Positions 23,615-32,938 of a stretch of DNA of 64,000 nt are shown piece after piece. The notes under the pieces were generated by a model that saw only the letters and a program-made list of their open reading frames with translations, was not told the DNA's origin and ran no database searches. Within the stretch, counting starts at the first letter, position 1. Every line of letters starts with the position of its first letter. The position numbers and the translations under genes are program-made. Source of the DNA: Zhihengliuella halotolerans (GTDB taxonomy: Bacteria > Actinomycetota > Actinomycetes > Actinomycetales > Micrococcaceae); NCBI RefSeq assembly GCF_004217565.1, contig NZ_SHLA01000001.1:2356001-2420000 (forward strand), in the 5' to 3' direction.

Positions 23615-25075
23615 CTATTCGGGGGCTTCCATCGGGCGTCGCGCCCCCGCACCGCCTGGCTCGGGCCCGGATCCCCCTGCGGTCGCGTCAGTCCCGGCGA
23701 TGCCGGAAACTGGGGCACCCTCGGCGCGGAAGAGGCCATCATCCTCGCCCGTGAAGAAGCGGGATCCATAGACGAGCAGGCACAGCAGAATGCCCGCGAC
23801 GAATCCCCAAGACGCGCCGTTCGTCGCCAGCACGGCCGCCGTCACCCCGGCGATGCCCAGATCCGTCCGGCTCCGCGCCTCGAGGATGCCGACCTTGATG
23901 CTCACGAATCCCTGGATGAGCAGGGTCAGCGCCAGCGCGACCCCGAGGATGGGCTCCACGAAGGAGATGACCGGGAGCAGCCACAGGCCAGTGTTCGTCC
24001 CCCACCTGAACCAGCCCGCGCCACCGAAGATCGAGGGCATCGCCTGCGGGCCCTTCTTGTAGCGCTCGGTGGTGGTCACGTGCATTGCCGCCCAAAGCGG
24101 GCCGCACATCGTGGTGTCCGGGCCGATGATGCTCATGAGCGCGTTGCGGGCGCCGAAGATCAGGTGAGCGCGGTCCGGGTTGTAGACGACCGCCTCGTCC
24201 GGGCGAACGTCGCTGGCTTCCTTGAGCACGGCCTTCGCCTGGAGTACGTCGCCGAAGACGACGACGTACGCGGCCAGCACCGTCGGCACGGCCGTCACGA
24301 ACATCATCAAGGGCGGAAGGCCGACCCCGAAGACCGTGTACTCGGTGAACATCGTCACGAAATCCGGGCTGCTGAACCCGGTCTCGATGCTCGGCCAGGC
24401 GGCCTCGCCCGCGAGCGGGGCCACGACCACCGCGACGAGGATGCAGGGCAGGATGCCCAGGTTACCGATGAACGCCGCGGCCCGGCTGCGGGTCTGCAGG
24501 CGCTGGAACTGCTTGGAGTACAGGAGCAGGAAGGCGAGCCCCACGGCGATCGAAATGGTCCACGGGAAGGACTCGAAGCGGCCACCGGCCGCGAAGACGC
24601 TCTGCACGGCGGCAATGCCGGCGCCGACGACGATGCCGGCACGGAGCGCGTGCGGAATGAAGAGGACGATCCGTTGAGCGAGCCCCGTAATTCCTAGGAC
24701 GACCGAGAACAGACCGAAGAGCAGTTGGAAAGCGATGAGCGCGTGCACTCGCTGATCTTCGGGGAAAGCCATGATGTACAGCATGATCAGCGGGATGGCG
24801 GGCGTGATCCATCCCGGGACCACGGGGTCCCCGAGCAGGTGGTGCAGCAGGTAGAGCAGGCCGTTGAGGGCGACGATCGCCAGCGCGGCCTCGAAAGGCA
24901 TGCCGAGCAGCTCCTGCAGCAACGGAATCGCGGCGAGGTCGACCGCGCACATGAGCAGTCCCTGTGTGTAGTCCTGCCATTCGAACCGGTAGTGCACGAA
25001 CGGGAGCCGGATGGCGAACGGCCCCGCCTTCCAGTGAGGCGATCGGGCCTCCGGTATGTGAGTGTTCTGGGACAT
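23615..25075 (-). CDS. Polytopic permease, NCS2/SulP-like (substrate unknown)
   Basis: A 486-residue membrane protein with about twelve to fourteen helices and a hydrophilic Gly/Pro/Ala tail. The general pattern, with a mid-protein GPDTTMCGPLWAA loop and a SIKVGILEARSRTDLGIAG region, recalls the NCS2 xanthine-uracil/SulP fold, but I do not recognise the subfamily and no substrate motif is clear. It follows the zinc alcohol dehydrogenase gene on the same strand by 72 bases, so it may import that enzyme's substrate or a related carboxylate. Confidence 0.65.
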   Translation of the reverse strand: MSQNTHIPEARSPHWKAGPFAIRLPFVHYRFEWQDYTQGLLMCAVDLAAIPLLQELLGMPFEAALAIVALNGLLYLLHHLLGDPVVPGWITPAIPLIMLYIMAFPEDQRVHALIAFQLLFGLFSVVLGITGLAQRIVLFIPHALRAGIVVGAGIAAVQSVFAAGGRFESFPWTISIAVGLAFLLLYSKQFQRLQTRSRAAAFIGNLGILPCILVAVVVAPLAGEAAWPSIETGFSSPDFVTMFTEYTVFGVGLPPLMMFVTAVPTVLAAYVVVFGDVLQAKAVLKEASDVRPDEAVVYNPDRAHLIFGARNALMSIIGPDTTMCGPLWAAMHVTTTERYKKGPQAMPSIFGGAGWFRWGTNTGLWLLPVISFVEPILGVALALTLLIQGFVSIKVGILEARSRTDLGIAGVTAAVLATNGASWGFVAGILLCLLVYGSRFFTGEDDGLFRAEGAPVSGIAGTDATAGGSGPEPGGAGARRPMEAPE

Positions 25076-25147
25076 GGTTTCTTCTCTCTAGGGTGCTGGC
25101 GTGGCGACGATGCCGACGCGGATGAGGGTGGAAGTTCCTGGGCTGAC

Positions 25148-26254
25148 TCAGTCGAAGTGCACGATCTGTCGCACGGCGCGGCCGTCCGCAAGTTCGTCCA
25201 GCGCCGCGTTGAGTCCGTCGAGCCGGATCCTGCTCGTAATGAGGTTCTCGACGGGCAGCCGACCCTCGCGCCACCACCGGACGAACTCCGGGATATCGCG
25301 CGATGGGACGGCCGAGCCGAGGTAGCTGCCGATGACGGTCCGGGCCTGCGCCGTCAGGACCAGCGGCGAGATCGTGCTGCGCGCCGCCGGGTCGGGCAGG
25401 CCGACAGTGACCGTGCGGCCGCCGGGACGCGTCGCTTCGAACGCGGCCTCGAAGGCCCGCGGGTGCCCGGCACACTCGATGACGTGGTGGGCCCTGATAC
25501 CGCGTTCCGCCACCTCCGCCGGAGTCCACGCTTCGTGCGCACCCCAGGCCCGGGCGAGTTCGAGTTTCTCGGGCACGGTGTCGACGGCGATGACCGGGCC
25601 GGCTGCCCTGGCGACGGCGACGAGCAGCGCTGCCATCCCGACGCCGCCCAAGCCGACGATCATGATGCTCTCCCCCGGAGCCGCGTCAACGGCGTTGAGC
25701 ACGGCTCCGCCCCCCGTGAGGACGGCGCAGCCGAGCACCGCTGCGACATCGGGTGGCACGTCGTCGTCCACCGGAACGACGGAGGCGCGGTCGACGACGG
25801 CGTGCGTCGCGAACGCCGAGACCCCGAGGTGGTGATGGACCGGCTCGCCGTCGCGGAGTAGTCGACGTTCACCGCCCAGCAGCGTGCCCGCCTCATTGGC
25901 GGCGCTACCCTTCTCGCACGGGAGCCGCCCGTCCGTCGCGCATGCGGGACAGGCTCCGCAGCGCGGCAGAAACGTCATGATGACGCGTTGCCCGACGCGG
26001 AGGCTCGCCTCGTCGTCGCCGACGGCGACCACTCGACCTGCGGCCTCGTGCCCGAGGAGCATCGGCGTGGGGCGGACACGTTTTCCGTCGACGACCGAGA
26101 GATCCGAATGGCAGAGACCCGCGGCCTCGATCCGAACGAGAAGCTCGCCTCGGCCCGGCGCCGCGAGATCGAGCTCTTCGATCCGGAGCGGTTTCGTCTC
26201 CGCGTAGGGGCGCTGCCGCCCGCAGTCTTCCAGTACTGCACCGGTGATTTTCAT
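25148..26254 (-). CDS. Zinc-dependent alcohol dehydrogenase (MDR family)
   Basis: A 368-residue medium-chain dehydrogenase. Catalytic zinc ligands are visible in GLCHSD and GHEAAG, with a third cysteine in LGCAVLTGGGAV; the structural zinc site is CGACPACATDGRLPC. The coenzyme fold has IVGLGGVGMAALLVA followed by an acidic strand end (VIAVDT), suggesting NAD(H). It resembles class III-like and NDMA/mycothiol-type alcohol dehydrogenases, but the substrate is not readable. GAGGAGG stands 5 bases before the ATG. Divergent from the GAF-PucR regulator. Confidence 0.9.
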   Translation of the reverse strand: MKITGAVLEDCGRQRPYAETKPLRIEELDLAAPGRGELLVRIEAAGLCHSDLSVVDGKRVRPTPMLLGHEAAGRVVAVGDDEASLRVGQRVIMTFLPRCGACPACATDGRLPCEKGSAANEAGTLLGGERRLLRDGEPVHHHLGVSAFATHAVVDRASVVPVDDDVPPDVAAVLGCAVLTGGGAVLNAVDAAPGESIMIVGLGGVGMAALLVAVARAAGPVIAVDTVPEKLELARAWGAHEAWTPAEVAERGIRAHHVIECAGHPRAFEAAFEATRPGGRTVTVGLPDPAARSTISPLVLTAQARTVIGSYLGSAVPSRDIPEFVRWWREGRLPVENLITSRIRLDGLNAALDELADGRAVRQIVHFD

Positions 26255-26338
26255 GTTTGCCTCCTCGTGGCCGTTGCCATGCTATGGGTGCCGTGAGGTC
26301 GGTCACCATGGACTCAAGTACATTATTCTGGGACTCTT

Positions 26339-28018
26339 ATGTGCATGAGTGACATGCACGGGCGATCCCAGGAGCGACTCCTCCGCGCCCTGCTGGACAC
26401 CGCTGCGGACTTCACCGCGCTGCAGGACGTCGAGGACGTCCTGCAGGCGATCGTCCGGCGGACGCGGGCGTTGACCGGCACCGACATGACGTACGTGAGC
26501 CTCAACGACCCCGACCGGCGCGAAACGTCCATCCGGCAGTCGGACGGCGTCGCCACCGCGGCCTATCGCACACTGAAGATGCCCCTCGGCACGGGCATCC
26601 TCGGGCAGATCGCGACCGGGCTCGCGCCGTACCAGTCGGCCGACTACCTGGAGGATCAGGACCTCAAGCACGTTCCGCGGGTCGACGAGATCGTCCGCGC
26701 CGAGGGCGTCCGCGCGATCATGGGCGTCCCGCTGACGATCCACGGCCGCGTCATCGGAGCCCTCGTCGTCGCCGAGCGGCACTCCCGCCGATTCACGACC
26801 GAAGAGATCGATCTCGTCGATTCGATCGGCACCCACGCCGCCGTCGCCCTCGACAATTCGATGCGTTTCGAGGCCACCGAACGCCTCACCCGGGAGCTCG
26901 AAGCGCGGCAACGGCAGATGACCGTTGACATCGAGCACCTGCAGTCGGTGCGTGATCTCGACCGCGAGCTGATGGACGTCGTCATGGTCTCGCCGGATGT
27001 CCAGGAGCTCCTGTGCGTCGGCGCAGCCGCGCTCGGCCGCGAGCTGAGGGTTGTCTCGACGGACGGCATCGAGGTGAGCGCCGCACCGGACGGCAGGACG
27101 TCGTCGTCCGTCGGTTCCGGCGACCCGGAAGCGGTTGTCCCGCTGCGCGCCGGCGCGGACGAGATCGGCCACCTCGTGTCCCCCGGGCCGGCGAGCGAAG
27201 CCGACCTCCTCCTCTTGGAACGCGTCGCAGTGCACGCCGCTCTGGCCCTGCTCTTCTCCCGGGCCGCAGAGGACGCCGATCTGCGGCGTCAGTCCGAGCT
27301 GATCGACGACCTGCTCTCACAACGAAATTTGCCCCGCGAGCACGTCGAACGCCGGATGCGCCGCTGGGGGCTGGACCCCTCGAAACCCGTCCACGTCGTC
27401 ATGTTGACGCCGCCTCTCGAAGATCGACGCCCCTGCCTCCGTGCGCTGCGCGGCGCGTCGGCCCGCAGCGTCGCCATCGACCACGGGAGCCACATCTGCC
27501 TCGTCACAACGGACGCCGGCTGGGAACCGGCCGTCCGGCGCGTCTTCGACGATCACCGTTGGCGCCTCCAGGCGGGCGCCGCCGCCACGGTTGCAGGGCC
27601 GGACGGGCTTCCGGACACCCACCGGACCGCCGAGTTGGCGCTCGGGACGCTGGTGAATCTGGACCGAGGCGGCGTCGCAGAGGGAACCGACCTCGGCTTC
27701 TTGGGTGCGCTGCTCGACCTGGACCAGCGGGGAGACTTGCCGCGGCCGCTGACTTCAAGCGTCTCACCGCTCGTCGACTATGACCGGCGGCGTGGCACGG
27801 ACCTGGTCCGCACCGCCCTGACTTATCTCGACGCGGACTCCAACGTGATTCGAACCGCCGAGTTGCTGCATGTCCACCGCAACACCGTGCGGCAGCGGCT
27901 CGATCGTCTCTCCGCGTTGCTCGGGCCCGATTGGAACCGGTCGCCTCGCCGTCTGGAGACTCACCTGGCGCTGCAGGTGCTGTCCGCCCGCGATTCGCGG
28001 GGCACGGCCCGGCGCTGA
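26339..28018 (+). CDS. GAF-domain PucR/CdaR-type transcriptional regulator
   Basis: A 559-residue regulator. Residues about 15-175 form a GAF sensor domain (TGILGQIATGLAPYQSADYL, IMGVPLTIHGRVIGALVVAE), a middle region of unclear fold follows, and the C-terminus is a PucR-type helix-turn-helix (TALTYLDADSNVIRTAELL, HVHRNTVRQRLDRL). Such proteins activate neighbouring catabolic genes in response to small aromatic or carboxylic effectors. It is divergent from adh-permease with 84 bases between the starts. An ATG two codons downstream (26345) is an equally good start. Confidence 0.85.
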   Translation: MCMSDMHGRSQERLLRALLDTAADFTALQDVEDVLQAIVRRTRALTGTDMTYVSLNDPDRRETSIRQSDGVATAAYRTLKMPLGTGILGQIATGLAPYQSADYLEDQDLKHVPRVDEIVRAEGVRAIMGVPLTIHGRVIGALVVAERHSRRFTTEEIDLVDSIGTHAAVALDNSMRFEATERLTRELEARQRQMTVDIEHLQSVRDLDRELMDVVMVSPDVQELLCVGAAALGRELRVVSTDGIEVSAAPDGRTSSSVGSGDPEAVVPLRAGADEIGHLVSPGPASEADLLLLERVAVHAALALLFSRAAEDADLRRQSELIDDLLSQRNLPREHVERRMRRWGLDPSKPVHVVMLTPPLEDRRPCLRALRGASARSVAIDHGSHICLVTTDAGWEPAVRRVFDDHRWRLQAGAAATVAGPDGLPDTHRTAELALGTLVNLDRGGVAEGTDLGFLGALLDLDQRGDLPRPLTSSVSPLVDYDRRRGTDLVRTALTYLDADSNVIRTAELLHVHRNTVRQRLDRLSALLGPDWNRSPRRLETHLALQVLSARDSRGTARR

Positions 28019-28051
28019 CGGGCGCCTCAGCCGGCCGGTCAGAGGCGCCCG
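28019..28051. terminator. Bidirectional hairpin between convergent genes
   Basis: CGGGCGCCTC (28019-28028) pairs with GAGGCGCCCG (28042-28051) over a 13-base loop. It begins right after the regulator's stop and covers the stop of the opposite gene. Confidence 0.7.
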
Positions 28052-28602
28052 AGCAGTTCCTTCCAGTCCGCTTTCCAGTCGGCGACGTGGTCCGGGGCAG
28101 CGATCCGCTCGTGCGTGGCGGTGACGGTCACCCTGTCCGCGCCCTTGTCCTCGAAGGCGACCGCGACGCGGGTCCCGTCCGTCAGGCCAACCCGCCAGTA
28201 GGACCGTTTCCCCGTGTCGTTCGCGCGGGCGTCCCCCTCGAGTGCGACGCCGCCGACCCCGCCGTGCGCGGCGAGCTGGTCCAGAAGCACCTCTGCCCAG
28301 GCGCGGGCGACGTCCTCGCGGCGGCCCTCAACCGTCCGGCTGACCGACGCCTCGAACGTGCCGTCGGGCCGCTGCCCGGGCAGCCGGCGCCCGATGTGCT
28401 GCTCGTAGGCAACGGCGACGGACTGCGCCCACCACCCGTTGTTGCCGCCCTCGACGTCGAGATTCCGCTGGGCGATCACGGCGATCCCGCCGTGGTCCAG
28501 TTCTCGCGCTCCGGCGTCGTCGAGCAGCGCGACCCACGCCTCCCAGCTCCGGTCCGTGACCTTCTCGATGGCGGACACATTCGACGGCTTCACCATGTCC
28601 AC
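28039..28602 (-). CDS. Conserved hypothetical protein, DUF4287/SRPBCC-like
   Basis: A 187-residue soluble protein. The N-terminal half (KPSNVSAIEKVTDRSWEAWV, GGNNGWWAQSVAVAYEQHIG) looks like the DUF4287 family and the C-terminal half (VAVAFEDKGADRVTVTATHE, then a Trp/Lys-rich end) like the end of an AHSA1/SRPBCC hydrophobic-ligand domain. No catalytic role can be assigned. It is monocistronic, convergent with the GAF-PucR gene. Both domain matches are from memory of pattern. Confidence 0.7.
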   Translation of the reverse strand: MDMVKPSNVSAIEKVTDRSWEAWVALLDDAGARELDHGGIAVIAQRNLDVEGGNNGWWAQSVAVAYEQHIGRRLPGQRPDGTFEASVSRTVEGRREDVARAWAEVLLDQLAAHGGVGGVALEGDARANDTGKRSYWRVGLTDGTRVAVAFEDKGADRVTVTATHERIAAPDHVADWKADWKELLGRL

Positions 28603-28654
28603 AGCCTACGACAGCCCGTCCTCCCCGGGGAGGGGTGAACCTTCGGGCGACCCG

Positions 28655-29437
28655 CTACTCCTCGACCTCGAGCGGCGCGTCCCACGCGCGCAGCTCGGCG
28701 TCCTCCCACGAGCCGTACGTGGCGTTCGGCAGCACGATCCAGTCGTTGCCGAACCGGTCGGCGTGCTCCTCGACGAGCGCGCGCTGGGTCTCCAGATCCG
28801 CGCCGGCGAAGGACGCGTCGAAGTCGTGCAGGGTGTCGCCGAGCTGCATGATCACCTCGTGCTCCGCCTGCACGGCGGCGCGCCGTTCCTCCTTCGGCGG
28901 ACCCAGCAGCAGGACCCGGTCGTCCTCGACCTGCGGCAGCTCCAGCTTCTCGAGCATCGCGACGGTGTCGCCGTGGTTCTCCTCGGTGCGATCGGAGACG
29001 TAGTAGACACTGACCCCGAGCTCGTCGGCCCGCTCGAAGAACGCCAGCGCGCCGGGGATCAGGGTCGCCTCGCCCTCGCGCTCCCAGTGGTCCCACGTGT
29101 CCCACACGCTGTAGTCGTGGCATTCGGCGACGTCGCGGGCGAGCAGCTCAGTGTTGTCCACCGCCGTCTCGTCGAGGTCCGTGATGATCGCGAGATCGGC
29201 GCCCTCGTCAGCCTCCGCGACGAGTTCCTCCAGCCGCTGCTCCGCGAAACGATAGACCTGCCCCTGCAGCGCCCTGGCCTCCGCGCTCTGCTGCTGCCAG
29301 CGCAGGCCCATCGCGTGCTCGACGACGTCGCACTCGTCAGCCGCCGGCGCCTCGCCCTCGTCCCCGGCGGGAGCGCATCCCGCGAGGGCGAGGGCGGCGA
29401 GCGCGATGGTCCCGATCGTGATCTTCCTGATGTTCAT
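28655..29437 (-). CDS. Lipoprotein acid phosphatase, e(P4)/class C HAD family
   Basis: A 260-residue exported lipoprotein: signal MNIRKITIGTIALAALALAGC with a lipobox ending at C21. The mature part is a HAD class C (e(P4)) phosphatase with DLDETAVDN (D-x-D-x-T) and a VSDRTEENHGDTV second-motif region. The family removes phosphate from nucleotides or NMN at the cell surface. GGAGG lies directly before an ATG pair; 29437 gives a 3-base spacing, 29440 is also possible. It probably works in phosphate or nucleoside scavenging, like the exported phosphodiesterase next to it. Confidence 0.88.
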   Translation of the reverse strand: MNIRKITIGTIALAALALAGCAPAGDEGEAPAADECDVVEHAMGLRWQQQSAEARALQGQVYRFAEQRLEELVAEADEGADLAIITDLDETAVDNTELLARDVAECHDYSVWDTWDHWEREGEATLIPGALAFFERADELGVSVYYVSDRTEENHGDTVAMLEKLELPQVEDDRVLLLGPPKEERRAAVQAEHEVIMQLGDTLHDFDASFAGADLETQRALVEEHADRFGNDWIVLPNATYGSWEDAELRAWDAPLEVEE

Positions 29438-29507
29438 CATCCTCCAGTGAGTCATTCGAATTCTCGTCGAACCATCAGATCACGCCCAGGTTCCGCGCAC
29501 TAGAGGT

Positions 29508-30713
29508 CTAGTTCGCGAAAGTGTCCAGCAGTTTGCCCTGCGCGCTCCAGAGGCCGAGGGAGTCGCCGCCGTTGTTCAGCACCGCTCCCCCGCCGTTGTA
29601 GTAGGCGTCCTCGGAGTTCGTGCCCGACGCCGAGTAGACGCGCAGAGTGGCGCCCGGCTGCAGGACGTAGCCGTCGCCGACATTCAGGATGTTGTTAGCG
29701 GCGTCGCGGACGTAGTAGCCGGAGACGTCGACAGCGGCCGGGCCGTCGTTGACGAGCACCAGGTGTTCGCCATGCTCGTCCTGGGTGTCCGAGCCGGGTA
29801 CGTCGTTGTTGGACTCGAGGATGCGCACGCCGCGCCCGCCAGGGAACGGATCGAGGCCGTCGAGGTGACGCTCCAGCTGGATCGGGAAGTCGCCCGTCAC
29901 CCGCTCGACCCCGAGATCCATCACGTGCTCGAGCGCGCTGACCGCGTTGACCGTGTAGACGCCGATCTCGAGGCCGGCGTCGTGCACGCGGTCGACCCCT
30001 GCCTGGTCCAGCGCACGGCAGTTGGTGCCGAACGAGTCGACGTACGCGGACATGGCCTCGATCTCCGCGGCCGACGGGATGGTCCCCGCGAGCTGCTGCA
30101 ACGGGATCTCCGGGGCCAGCGCGGCGAAGCGGATGTTGGAGACGGCGTCGAATCCGATGACCTCCACCTTCTCCGCTGCCACCAGCTCGTGCCAGGCAGG
30201 CTCGGAGTGCAGCGCGTCGGCGACGACGGCTTCGATGCCGGGCGAGTTCACCGGGGACTTGATCTCGACGTAGACGCCGGTATTCGCCGTGGCGATCCGC
30301 GCCGCGTCACGCAGATGCGGGATCTTCTCGCCGGCGAACTTGCGCCCGAAGTAGGAGCCGGCGTCGAGCTGCTGCAGTTCGTCCCACGTGAAGGACGTGA
30401 TCGGGTCGTCCTCGCGCCCGGGGAAAACCTCGGCGGCGTCGGTCGTGCGCTTCGGCGTGTTGTCGTGGAAGAGAAAGGGGACGCCGTCGGCGGAGAGCTG
30501 GACGTCGATCTCGAAGAAGTCGGCTCCCGAGGCGCGACCGTCCTTGAAGGCGGCCACGGTGTTCTCGGGTGCGGTGCCGGCGGCACCGCGGTGGCCGATC
30601 ATGACCGGCTGCCCGGTTTCGGCAGCGGTGTCGGCGTGAGCCGGCGCGGCGCAGGTCAGGGCGAACGTTCCGGCGGCGAGCGCGGCGAGTACGCGGACTC
30701 GGGTGTGCTTCAT
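29508..30713 (-). CDS. Secreted glycerophosphodiester phosphodiesterase with lamin-tail domain
   Basis: A 401-residue secreted enzyme. A Sec signal peptide (residues 1-27, ending APAHA) precedes a GDPD TIM barrel (about 35-280) with the catalytic GHRGAAGTAPENT, the metal-ligand EIDVQLSADG and FHDNT. Residues about 290-401 form a lamin-tail-like beta domain (EHLVLVNDGPAAVDVSGYYV), often found on exported actinobacterial nucleases and esterases. It would release glycerol 3-phosphate from glycerophosphodiesters or wall teichoic polymers. Same strand as, and 70 bases ahead of, the lipoprotein phosphatase. Confidence 0.9.
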   Translation of the reverse strand: MKHTRVRVLAALAAGTFALTCAAPAHADTAAETGQPVMIGHRGAAGTAPENTVAAFKDGRASGADFFEIDVQLSADGVPFLFHDNTPKRTTDAAEVFPGREDDPITSFTWDELQQLDAGSYFGRKFAGEKIPHLRDAARIATANTGVYVEIKSPVNSPGIEAVVADALHSEPAWHELVAAEKVEVIGFDAVSNIRFAALAPEIPLQQLAGTIPSAAEIEAMSAYVDSFGTNCRALDQAGVDRVHDAGLEIGVYTVNAVSALEHVMDLGVERVTGDFPIQLERHLDGLDPFPGGRGVRILESNNDVPGSDTQDEHGEHLVLVNDGPAAVDVSGYYVRDAANNILNVGDGYVLQPGATLRVYSASGTNSEDAYYNGGGAVLNNGGDSLGLWSAQGKLLDTFAN

Positions 30714-30890
30714 GGGATTCTCCTCGTCTCTGGTCCCCCAACGCGTGGACTGCGGCCGGCGCGATGTTCCGCTCCGGCCATCCCTCTATGGGACCCGTTC
30801 GCGGTAACGTGAGGGCAAGGCCCGCATGAACCGCGCCCCAACATCCGCCGGCGGGCGCGGTCGCACCGACCGAGCGCTTCAGGAGTGAAC

Positions 30891-31667
30891 ATGGCCGTCC
30901 CGAGCATCTCCCCCATCCGCCTCAATGACGCCGATGCGGCGCTTCCGACGCTCGTCCTCGGCCCGTCGCTGGGCAGTACCTCGGCGTCGATCTGGCATCT
31001 CGTCGCCCCGCACCTCGCGCCGCACCTCCGGTTGCTGGGCTGGGACCTCCCGGGGCACGGGGAGGCTGCGGCCGCGGTGGAGTCCTTCTCGATGGGCGAG
31101 CTCGCCGCGGGCGTCAAGGCCATGGTGGATGAGACCGTCGCCGGCGAGGTGCACTACGCGGGCGTATCGATCGCCGGCGCGGTCGGCCTGCAGCTCGGCC
31201 ACGACTACCCCGATGCGTTCGCCTCGATATCGATCATCTGCTCGGCCGCGAAGATCGGCACCCCCGAGACCTGGCACGACCGCGCGGAGCTGGTCCGGCA
31301 CCAGGGCACCGACGTGCTCGAGGAAGGATCGAAGCAGCGCTGGTTCGGTCCCGGATTCGTCGACGCGCACCCCGGCCGGGTCGCCGAGGCGCTGGACTCC
31401 CTGCGCGCCACCGACGCGGGCTCCTATGCCTTCGCATGCGACGCGCTCGCGGACTACGACCTGACGGATGAGCTCGGAAGGATCACCGCGCCGCTGCTCG
31501 CGGTCGCCGGCGAACACGACGGCGTCTGCCCTCCATCCGCCGCCGAGGCGCTGGCGACGGGCGTCGCGAACGGGCACTCCGCCGTCGTACCGGGGGCCGC
31601 CCACCTGACGCCGCTCGAGGCGCCGGAGACGATCGCGGGGCTGATCGCCCGCCATGTGCTCGGCTGA
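30891..31667 (+). CDS. pcaD: 3-oxoadipate enol-lactonase, stand-alone copy
   Basis: A 258-residue alpha/beta hydrolase closely similar to the lactonase half of PcaL in this window (shared SIICSAAKIGTP, RWF-PGF). The acid and histidine of the triad are likely in AGEHDGVCPP and AAHLTPLE. The nucleophile elbow reads G-V-S-I-A instead of G-x-S-x-G. ATG 30891 follows AGGAG by 5 bases. It precedes a crotonase-family gene by about 110 bases and faces the pcaL gene convergently. Function as a lactonase is inferred from family. Confidence 0.8.
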   Translation: MAVPSISPIRLNDADAALPTLVLGPSLGSTSASIWHLVAPHLAPHLRLLGWDLPGHGEAAAAVESFSMGELAAGVKAMVDETVAGEVHYAGVSIAGAVGLQLGHDYPDAFASISIICSAAKIGTPETWHDRAELVRHQGTDVLEEGSKQRWFGPGFVDAHPGRVAEALDSLRATDAGSYAFACDALADYDLTDELGRITAPLLAVAGEHDGVCPPSAAEALATGVANGHSAVVPGAAHLTPLEAPETIAGLIARHVLG

Positions 31668-31779
31668 ACCCGGTGCCGCCGGCCTCGTCACGGGCCGGGC
31701 GCGCGATCCACGTGCGGCAGCAGCGCTAGGGTGGTTTCGACGGGACACCGCCGTGCAGTCGAGCAGCTCAGGAGGAGAT

Positions 31780-32871
31780 GTGACGGACACAGAGGACCGC
31801 ATCATCGCGCAGATCGCCGACGGATTGGGGATCATCACGCTCAACCGGCCGGAGAAGATCAACGCGCTGACCGAGGACATGGTGGACGCGATCGGGCGCA
31901 CGCTGGACGCGTGGCGCGCGGACGACGGGGTGCGGATCGTGGTCCTGCACGGAGCCGGCGAGCGCGGGTTCTGCGCCGGCGGCGACATCAAGGTCTTCTA
32001 CGAGGCGATCACTCAGGGCCGCCACGGAGACTTCCTGCGCTTCCTCTCCCGCGAGTTCGAGGTCGACCAGCAGATCGCGGCCTACCCCAAGCCCGTCGTC
32101 GCGTTCATGGACGGGCTGTGCATGGGCGGCGGCGTCGGTCTGGCCGCGCACGCCGGGGTGCGGATCGTGACGCCGCGTTCCCAGGTCGGCATGCCGGAGG
32201 CGAAGATCGGCTACAGCCCCGACGTCGGCGGCACCCATCTGCTCGGCGCCGCCCCGGGGCGGATCGGCGAGCACCTCGCGGCCACTGGCTCGGCGATGGG
32301 CGCCGGCGACGCGATCGACGCCGGCTTTGCGGACTTCTGCATGAGCGAGGACGGCTTCGACGACCTGCTCGCCACCTTGCACGACCTCGCCGGCGACCAG
32401 GTCACGTCCGGCCTCGGCGCGGGCCCGGACGCCGGAACGATCGCGTCCGCCCTCGAGATCCTGCTCGCGGTTGCGCCGCCGCGCGAGAGTCGGACGCTGC
32501 TTGCCAACCAGCCGTGGATCGATGCGGCCTACGGTCAGGAGTCGCTGCCGGTGATTCTCGCTGCCCTGGACTCCATGCCGTACCCGGCCGCGCGCGAGGC
32601 GGCCGCCGCGGTGCGCGCGAACTCGCCCCTGTCCGTGGAGACGGCGCTGGCCGCCGTGCGGGCGGCACGCGCCGAGGACTTCCTGCCGGACGCGTTCGCC
32701 CGGGAGCTTCGCGTCGCCGCGTTCCTCATGGAACACCCGGACCTGGCCGAAGGCATCCGGGCACAGGTCGTCGATAAGGACCGGAACCCCGCCTGGGCGG
32801 CCCCCGGGCCCTCCCTGCGCGCGGACATCACCGAGGTAGTGAGCGCACAGCCGGCGCGACTCGACGAGTGA
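31780..32871 (+). CDS. Crotonase-family 3-hydroxyisobutyryl-CoA hydrolase-like protein
   Basis: A 363-residue enoyl-CoA hydratase/isomerase superfamily member whose length and C-terminal extension fit the 3-hydroxyisobutyryl-CoA hydrolase branch (valine catabolism). Seen: ITLNRPEKINALTEDM, the oxyanion segments GERGFCAGGDIKVFYE and MDGLCMGGGVGLAAHAGVRI, and AKIGYSPDVGGTH. GTG 31780 is preferred because AGGAGG ends 4 bases upstream; the longer frame starts inside the preceding gene. Other CoA-hydrolase or hydratase roles cannot be excluded. Confidence 0.85.
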   Translation: MTDTEDRIIAQIADGLGIITLNRPEKINALTEDMVDAIGRTLDAWRADDGVRIVVLHGAGERGFCAGGDIKVFYEAITQGRHGDFLRFLSREFEVDQQIAAYPKPVVAFMDGLCMGGGVGLAAHAGVRIVTPRSQVGMPEAKIGYSPDVGGTHLLGAAPGRIGEHLAATGSAMGAGDAIDAGFADFCMSEDGFDDLLATLHDLAGDQVTSGLGAGPDAGTIASALEILLAVAPPRESRTLLANQPWIDAAYGQESLPVILAALDSMPYPAAREAAAAVRANSPLSVETALAAVRAARAEDFLPDAFARELRVAAFLMEHPDLAEGIRAQVVDKDRNPAWAAPGPSLRADITEVVSAQPARLDE

Positions 32872-32938
32872 CCCGTTTCGGGCCCTCTCCGGCCGGCCCA
32901 ACCGGCTCTCTCGCGTCGGGAACCTCCTTGAAAACGGG

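Noticed and set aside
30797-30813. GTTCGCGGTAACGTGAG upstream of pcaD as a third PcaR site
   Set aside because: Its halves match the pcaF sites, but with two extra bases between them, so the fit is too loose to list.
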